DNA from: JANXQG01 sp037147235
GTDB taxonomy: Bacteria > Planctomycetota > Planctomycetia > Pirellulales > Thermoguttaceae
Direction of reading: 5' to 3'
Assembly: GCA_037147235.1 (NCBI GenBank)
Contig: JBAWVO010000041.1
Coordinates: 1-30,104 of the forward strand
DNA: 30,104 bases
The notes beneath the pieces were generated by a model that was given only the letters and a program-made list of their open reading frames with translations, was not told where the DNA came from and searched no databases. Numbering within the stretch: the stretch's first letter is position 1; the number at the start of each line of letters is the position of its first letter. Positions 23,842 to 30,104 of the stretch are shown piece after piece. Both the position numbers and the translations under genes were made by a program.

Positions 23842-25206
23842 GTGCAAAACACTTTGCCTTTCCGTCGTGCCTGGTGCATCCTGGCCCTCTTATACGTTCT
23901 CACCGCGACCGCCGCGCTGCCCGCCGTTGCCGGTGAACCGCCCCACCGCGATTATACAGCACTTTTCAACGGCAAAGACCTCGCCGGCTGGCACGGCATG
24001 ACGCACTTCGATCCATACACCCTGGCCGCCATGCCCGAGGAGAAGCGAAAGCAGGCCATTGCCGACTGGACCGCCGATGCCAAGCGACATTGGCGCGTGG
24101 AAAACGAGGAACTGGTGAACGACGGCAAGGGCGCGTACCTGACGACCGACCAAGACTTTGGCGACATTGAATTGCTTTTGGAATACAAGACGGTGCCGTT
24201 GGCCGATAGCGGCATTTACCTCCGCGCCACGCCGCAGGTGCAGATTTGGGACTACACCAAGGAAGGCGGCAAATGGAACCTCGGTGCCGACAAAGGGAGC
24301 GGCGGACTCTGGAACAACAGCCCCGGATCGCCGGGCAAAGATCCGCTGGTCCTGGCCGACAAACCGTTCGGCCAATGGAACAAGTTCCGCATCCTCCAGG
24401 TGGGCGAGCGGGTGACCGTTTATCTCAACGACAAGCTGGTCGTCGATCATGCCCAGTTGCAGAACTTCTGGCGTGGCAGTGTGAAGCCGCCGAAGTACAA
24501 CCTTGCCACGCCTCTGCCAAAGAAGGCACCAATCCAGCTTCAAACCCACGGCGGCGAGATCCGCTGGCGGAACGTATTCATCCGCGAAATTCCAGCCGAC
24601 GAGGCCAATGTAATCCTTCGCAAGCATGACACCGAGGGCTTTGTCGATGTATTCAACGGCCAGGACCTCACCGGTTGGGCCGGGCCTGTGGACCAGTATC
24701 AAGTCAAGGAGGGCGCGATTGTCTGCCGGCCAAAAAAGGGCGGGACGATCTACACCAAGGACGAGTATTCAGACTTCATCGCCCGTGTCGAGTTCCGGCT
24801 CCCCCCGGCCGGCAACAACGGTCTGGCGATCCGTTATCCGGGCAGCGGTGACGGGGCCTACGTCGGCACGTGTGAGTGCCAGATCCTCGACGACAGCGAC
24901 CCGGTCTATGCGAAGCTTGACCCACGACAGTACTGTGCCTCGGCCTACGGCATGACGGCCGTCCATCGCGGCTATCTCCGTCCCGTGGGCCAATGGAACT
25001 TCCTTGAGGTCACGGCCATCGGTCCGAAGTTGACGATGGAACTCAACGGCACGCGGGTTGTCGAGACCGACCTCAGTCAAGTGACCGAGACCATGCACAA
25101 TTCGGCCCATCCCGGCAAGCTGCTGACCCGCGGCCATTTTGGTTTTTGCGGCCACAACGACCCGGTTGCATTCCGCGGCGTGCAGATCAAGACGCTGAAG
25201 AAGTAG
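23842..25206 (+). CDS. Secreted protein with two DUF1080 (3-keto-disaccharide hydrolase) domains
   Basis: Exported carbohydrate-active or carbohydrate-binding protein of 454 residues. It starts at GTG 23842, with AGGAG seven bases upstream (23830-23834), one of the few good ribosome sites here. Residues 1-31 are a signal peptide ending AVAGE. Domain 1 (about 36-250) begins ALFNGKDLAGW and has GDIELLLEYKT, ADSGIYLR and GQWNKFRI. Domain 2 (about 262-452) begins DVFNGQDLTGW and has NNGLAIRYPG, CECQILDDSD and GQWNFLEV. DUF1080 proteins have a concanavalin-like sandwich fold, are greatly expanded in planctomycetes, and some hydrolyse 3-keto-glycosides. Which activity applies here is unknown. It is transcribed away from the alpha-2-macroglobulin gene. 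Confidence 0.92.
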   Translation: MQNTLPFRRAWCILALLYVLTATAALPAVAGEPPHRDYTALFNGKDLAGWHGMTHFDPYTLAAMPEEKRKQAIADWTADAKRHWRVENEELVNDGKGAYLTTDQDFGDIELLLEYKTVPLADSGIYLRATPQVQIWDYTKEGGKWNLGADKGSGGLWNNSPGSPGKDPLVLADKPFGQWNKFRILQVGERVTVYLNDKLVVDHAQLQNFWRGSVKPPKYNLATPLPKKAPIQLQTHGGEIRWRNVFIREIPADEANVILRKHDTEGFVDVFNGQDLTGWAGPVDQYQVKEGAIVCRPKKGGTIYTKDEYSDFIARVEFRLPPAGNNGLAIRYPGSGDGAYVGTCECQILDDSDPVYAKLDPRQYCASAYGMTAVHRGYLRPVGQWNFLEVTAIGPKLTMELNGTRVVETDLSQVTETMHNSAHPGKLLTRGHFGFCGHNDPVAFRGVQIKTLKK

Positions 25207-25368
25207 GAAGAGCCAGATTAACTTGCTCGTGTCGAATTTATATGCTAGGGTTGCTTAAACACATTTGTTGTGTGGCGCATTGCTCAACGGAGAACTTCTT
25301 GGCCAGATCTTGGGAGTCCTTCCAAGACCCATGGCCTGACTGCAGCAACCCAATTCTCGGCGATAGTC

Positions 25369-25734
25369 ATGACGAGAACACTCCTAATTACCGACGACGC
25401 CGTTATCGTTCGAGAAATAATCAGGGACATGGTCGCCCAGGCCGGTTGGACGGTCGTGGGCGAGGCCGGCAATGGCCAGGAGGCCATCGAGCGTTACGCC
25501 GAATTGAGACCTGACGCAGTCACCCTGGATCTCGTCATGCCGGAGTACAACGGGCTACATGCGCTTCACGGCATTATGCAAATAAATCCCAAGGCCAAGG
25601 TTATGGTGGTCAGTGCCTTGGAGCAGAACAGCATCGTCAAGGAGGCGTTCAAGGCTGGTGCCACCGATTTCCTCGCGAAACCATTCAACCGGCAGACGCT
25701 GCTCGGCACCCTGGAACAGTTGGTGCCCACTTAG
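25369..25734 (+). CDS. Single-domain response regulator, CheY-like
   Basis: A stand-alone receiver of 121 residues. The acidic pair D9/D10 (ITDDAVIV), phosphoacceptor D54 (VTLDLVMPE), Ser82 (VVSALEQ) and Lys104 (FLAKPF) are all present, so it should be phosphorylatable. The segment SIVKEAFKAGATDFLAKPF is close to chemotaxis-type CheY. It has no output domain, so it works by protein contact or as a phosphorelay shuttle. The ATG at 25369 is chosen because it starts directly at the first strand of the domain; an in-frame ATG at 25270 would add 33 unrelated residues. It is the first gene of a three-gene set, 35 bases before the hybrid kinase. Confidence 0.93.
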   Translation: MTRTLLITDDAVIVREIIRDMVAQAGWTVVGEAGNGQEAIERYAELRPDAVTLDLVMPEYNGLHALHGIMQINPKAKVMVVSALEQNSIVKEAFKAGATDFLAKPFNRQTLLGTLEQLVPT

Positions 25735-25769
25735 GAGCGTTCGATGACCAGTGACCACGGGAAAAGCAC

Positions 25770-28346
<2,577 letters not shown>

Positions 28347-28361
28347 GGACGGGAAAACACA

Positions 28362-28754
28362 ATGAAAACACTTATTGTCGAAGACGATTTCACCAGCCGG
28401 TTGTTGTTGCAGGCTATTCTCTCGCCCTACGGAGAATGCCATATTGCCGTCAACGGTCGCGAGGCGCTCCAAGCCTTTCACCTAGCAAACGAGAAAGGGC
28501 ATCCCTACGACCTCATTTGCCTGGACATCATGATGCCGGAATTGGACGGCCACGCGGTACTCAATGCTCTCCGCGCCGCTGAAGAGGCGAAAGGGATCCA
28601 TTTCGGCGATGGCGCAAAGGTCATCATGACGACCGCGCTGGCGGATAGTAGCAATGTTTTTTCTGCATTTCGTGAAACGTGCGATGGCTACCAGTTCAAA
28701 CCCATCGACAAGGCCAAACTGTTGGAAAATCTGGCATCTCTTGGACTCGTGTAA
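28362..28754 (+). CDS. Single-domain response regulator
   Basis: A stand-alone receiver of 130 residues, starting 15 bases after the kinase stop and so probably co-transcribed. Key residues are D8/D9 (IVEDDFTSR), phosphoacceptor D55 (ICLDIMMPELDG), Thr90 (VIMTTAL) and Lys113 (YQFKPID). The insert EEAKGIHFGDGAK before strand 4 and the lack of a DNA-binding domain resemble receivers linked to hybrid kinases. It is most likely a final phosphate acceptor from the Hpt domain of the upstream kinase; this is an inference from position. The purine-rich leader AAGGACGGG lies a little far from the ATG. Confidence 0.92.
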   Translation: MKTLIVEDDFTSRLLLQAILSPYGECHIAVNGREALQAFHLANEKGHPYDLICLDIMMPELDGHAVLNALRAAEEAKGIHFGDGAKVIMTTALADSSNVFSAFRETCDGYQFKPIDKAKLLENLASLGLV

Positions 28755-28848
28755 CCGATAGAAAATTTGATTTCGGAGCCTAGGGCACCGCATCACCACT
28801 CGACGCTCCCCCGATTTCGGAAGATTTACCCGAACCGGAAGAGCCATG

Positions 28849-28882
28849 AAAAGAGACCCGCGGAACGTCTCCCGCGAGTCTC
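28849..28882 (-). terminator. Rho-independent terminator for the Cys-rich lipoprotein gene
   Basis: On the minus strand, GAGACTCGCGG pairs with CCGCGGGTCTC (28853-28882; an 11-bp stem with one mismatch) and TTTT follows (28852-28849). It lies about 30 bases past the stop of the gene at 28912-29454. A run of eight C (28887-28894, + strand) precedes it. On the + strand no T-run follows, so termination of the phosphorelay transcript here is less certain. Confidence 0.75.
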
Positions 28883-28911
28883 TCGGCCCCCCCCAATGAT
28901 TTTGCGATTCC

Positions 28912-29454
28912 TTAGCGATCGTAGTTCGAGACTGGAGTACGTCGCGTTGCCTTCGTGGGTGCTTTCACGGCTGGCGTGGGTTCCATCACGGGATCATCCT
29001 GAACCGGCGACATATCGCCACTTTCGTGCATGCCGCCGTGATTGCAACTCGAACACCCGCCGCGACCAGTCTGCTGGCCGCCACGGCTACACGATTCGCA
29101 ACTATCAGACGATTCACCGCAGCTTGGTCCGCACCAAGTACCCCAATTGAACAGCCGTCCGATCGACCGCAACGGACGGAAGCAGAAGTTGCGCTGACAG
29201 CAACTGCTGCATTCATCGCCACTCTCACTACAACTACCACGCGCGCCGCACTCACCGCAAGCATCACTGTAGATGCGCTGGCGGCTCGGACGACGAACCG
29301 GTCCGCAAGTCGGACCGCAATCGTCCTCACGCGGACCGCAGCTTTCGTAGCCGCAACCTCTTCCATTACCTCCATCACGCAAAAATCCGCTGCACCCGGA
29401 CGACGACAATAGAATTCCACAGCCCAGGGCCGTTAGCCACATTGTTCCACGCAT
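28912..29454 (-). CDS. Cysteine-rich lipoprotein of unknown function
   Basis: A 180-residue envelope protein. The signal peptide ends in the lipobox LSSSG-Cys21. The mature part up to about residue 140 has 17 further cysteines, often as CGxC, SCxSC and CC, among Gly, Ser and acidic residues. The last 35 residues are Pro/Thr/Lys-rich and contain no cysteine. Such a pattern could bind metal or form many disulfides in the envelope; nothing shows which. A central segment, RPLRSIGRLFNWGTWCG, is less biased and may be a conserved core. The start is well supported: GAAGGAG (29463-29469, minus strand) lies eight bases before the ATG. A terminator follows the stop. I cannot assign a named family. Confidence 0.82.
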   Translation of the reverse strand: MRGTMWLTALGCGILLSSSGCSGFLRDGGNGRGCGYESCGPREDDCGPTCGPVRRPSRQRIYSDACGECGARGSCSESGDECSSCCQRNFCFRPLRSIGRLFNWGTWCGPSCGESSDSCESCSRGGQQTGRGGCSSCNHGGMHESGDMSPVQDDPVMEPTPAVKAPTKATRRTPVSNYDR

Positions 29455-29790
29455 TGGTTATTCTCCTTCTTTGCTCCCTTGAAGTCGAGACAATCCCTCA
29501 AAAAGGCCAGTTTCCGGTTGGGCCTCATACCGTTCACCAACCCGCTCTGGACTAGATGATACGGAGGCCCTTTAGGACAGTCGCGGCTGCACTTTTCTGC
29601 TGACCGACAAACGAGTGTCCTTTGTATACAATTCGTTATCGGCAGAATAATCCGAAAAATCGAGCCAACTACTACAATCCGCAGTCTCGGAAGAGTCGCC
29701 CTAGCTTTTCGCGTCCATCACAAAATACCCAGAGTTCGCCAGTTAGGAAGAAGTGTCCGAGAAGTTGACCGCGATAAGATCGTGCTTGTC

Positions 29791-30006
29791 GGCCTTGATC
29801 CTAACCTTGCCAACTGCTAGCAGTGACGGCAGGCCGTAGGGTGCGTGGAGCGAACCGGCCGGGAAATGGTGGGTTGCGCACGAAGTCGAGACGCTGACAG
29901 CACTTACCGCTGTTCCAGATCAGTTCGCGTAACGCACCATTCGATGCTTCACCCACCCTACGTAGAGCTAGCAGTGACAGCAGTTGGCAAGGTTATGATC
30001 AAGGCC
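29791..30006. repeat. 216-bp MITE-like element with 8-bp target duplication
   Basis: The terminal repeats start GGCCTTGATC-x-TAACCTTGCC on both sides and match over about 28 of the first 29 bases when one is reversed (left from 29791, right ending 30006). Directly outside both ends is the same octamer, TGCTTGTC (29783-29790 and 30007-30014), a clean target-site duplication. The inside is also loosely palindromic: GTAGGGTG near the left pairs with CACCCTAC near the right, so a transcript could form one long hairpin. No transposase is encoded. A truncated copy of the left end lies at 5811-5870. Confidence 0.9.
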
Positions 30007-30030
30007 TGCTTGTCGCCCAGTGCTTGGTAA

Positions 30031-30051
30031 ACTATACTGTCCGCGGTTGAG
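30031..30051 (+). repeat. End of a second repeat family
   Basis: These 21 bases, with core CTGTCCGCGGTTGAG, are the exact reverse complement of 23247-23267, the right end of the element before the alpha-2-macroglobulin gene. The bases that follow do not match that element, so this is either a solo end or a different family member extending past the window. Confidence 0.75.
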
Positions 30052-30104
30052 GGAAGCGTCCCATTGATTGTTAAAAGTTGACGATGGTCTCCGCCCCGAC
30101 GAAA

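Larger units (their letters stand above)
29455..30104. other. Non-coding end of the window
   Basis: These 650 bases hold no convincing gene. Bases 29455-29780 include the ribosome site and presumably the promoter of the Cys-rich lipoprotein; they are AT-richer and show no repeat I can define. Bases 29783-30014 are a complete inverted-repeat element with its target duplications. A further repeat end starts at 30031 and may continue outside the window. Confidence 0.65.

Noticed and set aside
29845..30030. 61-residue open frame on the + strand
   Set aside because: It lies almost wholly inside the 216-bp inverted-repeat element and crosses its right end; no ribosome site.

Overview
The window looks like a piece of a Planctomycetota chromosome, probably Pirellulales-like; the order is an inference. 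Supporting signs are an N-terminal LEPR-XLL surface-protein signature, a double DUF1080 (3-keto-disaccharide hydrolase) secreted protein, a very large secreted alpha-2-macroglobulin, Cys-rich and small lipoproteins, high GC, few clear Shine-Dalgarno sites, and intergenic regions full of short hairpins and MITE-like repeats. No tRNA, rRNA, CRISPR array, transposase gene or phage gene was seen.

Layout. 130-3603 (+) is a one-polypeptide MmeI-like (Type IIL/IIG) restriction-methyltransferase. 3679-5715 (-) is a LEPR-XLL protein with three Ig-like repeats and a glutamic peptidase (eqolisin, G1) domain. 5903-7835 (-) is an overlapping pair, a LarA-like DUF2088 protein and the PLP-binding protein YggS. 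8139-10565 (+) is a lipoprotein joining a LolA/DUF2092-like domain, a thioredoxin fold without its CxxC, and a propeller-like domain. 10711-12750 (-) is a secreted GH106-like glycoside hydrolase lying between two inverted copies of a 110-bp MITE-like element. One copy also supplies the stop codon of mutY (12860-13981, -). 14206-15135 (+) holds a small lipoprotein and a small membrane protein. 15174-16931 (-) is an alpha-L-fucosidase (GH29), 48 bp downstream of the alpha-2-macroglobulin gene (16980-23105, -). 23842-25206 (+) is the double DUF1080 protein. 25369-28754 (+) is a three-gene phosphorelay: receiver, hybrid kinase with two receivers and Hpt, receiver. 28912-29454 (-) is a Cys-rich lipoprotein with a good terminator. 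29455-30104 is non-coding and contains a complete 216-bp inverted-repeat element with 8-bp target duplications.

How the parts fit. Three secreted carbohydrate-active proteins (GH106-like, GH29, DUF1080) suggest use of deoxysugar-containing polysaccharides, a common planctomycete lifestyle. The eqolisin and the alpha-2-macroglobulin suggest traffic in secreted proteases and their inhibitors. The phosphorelay is cytosolic and has no output domain in the window, so its target lies elsewhere.

I see no clear novel defence island. The strongest unusual signals are the two MITE-like families with target-site duplications, the Asp-to-Glu change at the catalytic position of MutY, the LarA-like protein without the cofactor-anchoring lysine, the redox-dead thioredoxin fusion lipoprotein, and the planctomycete surface eqolisin.
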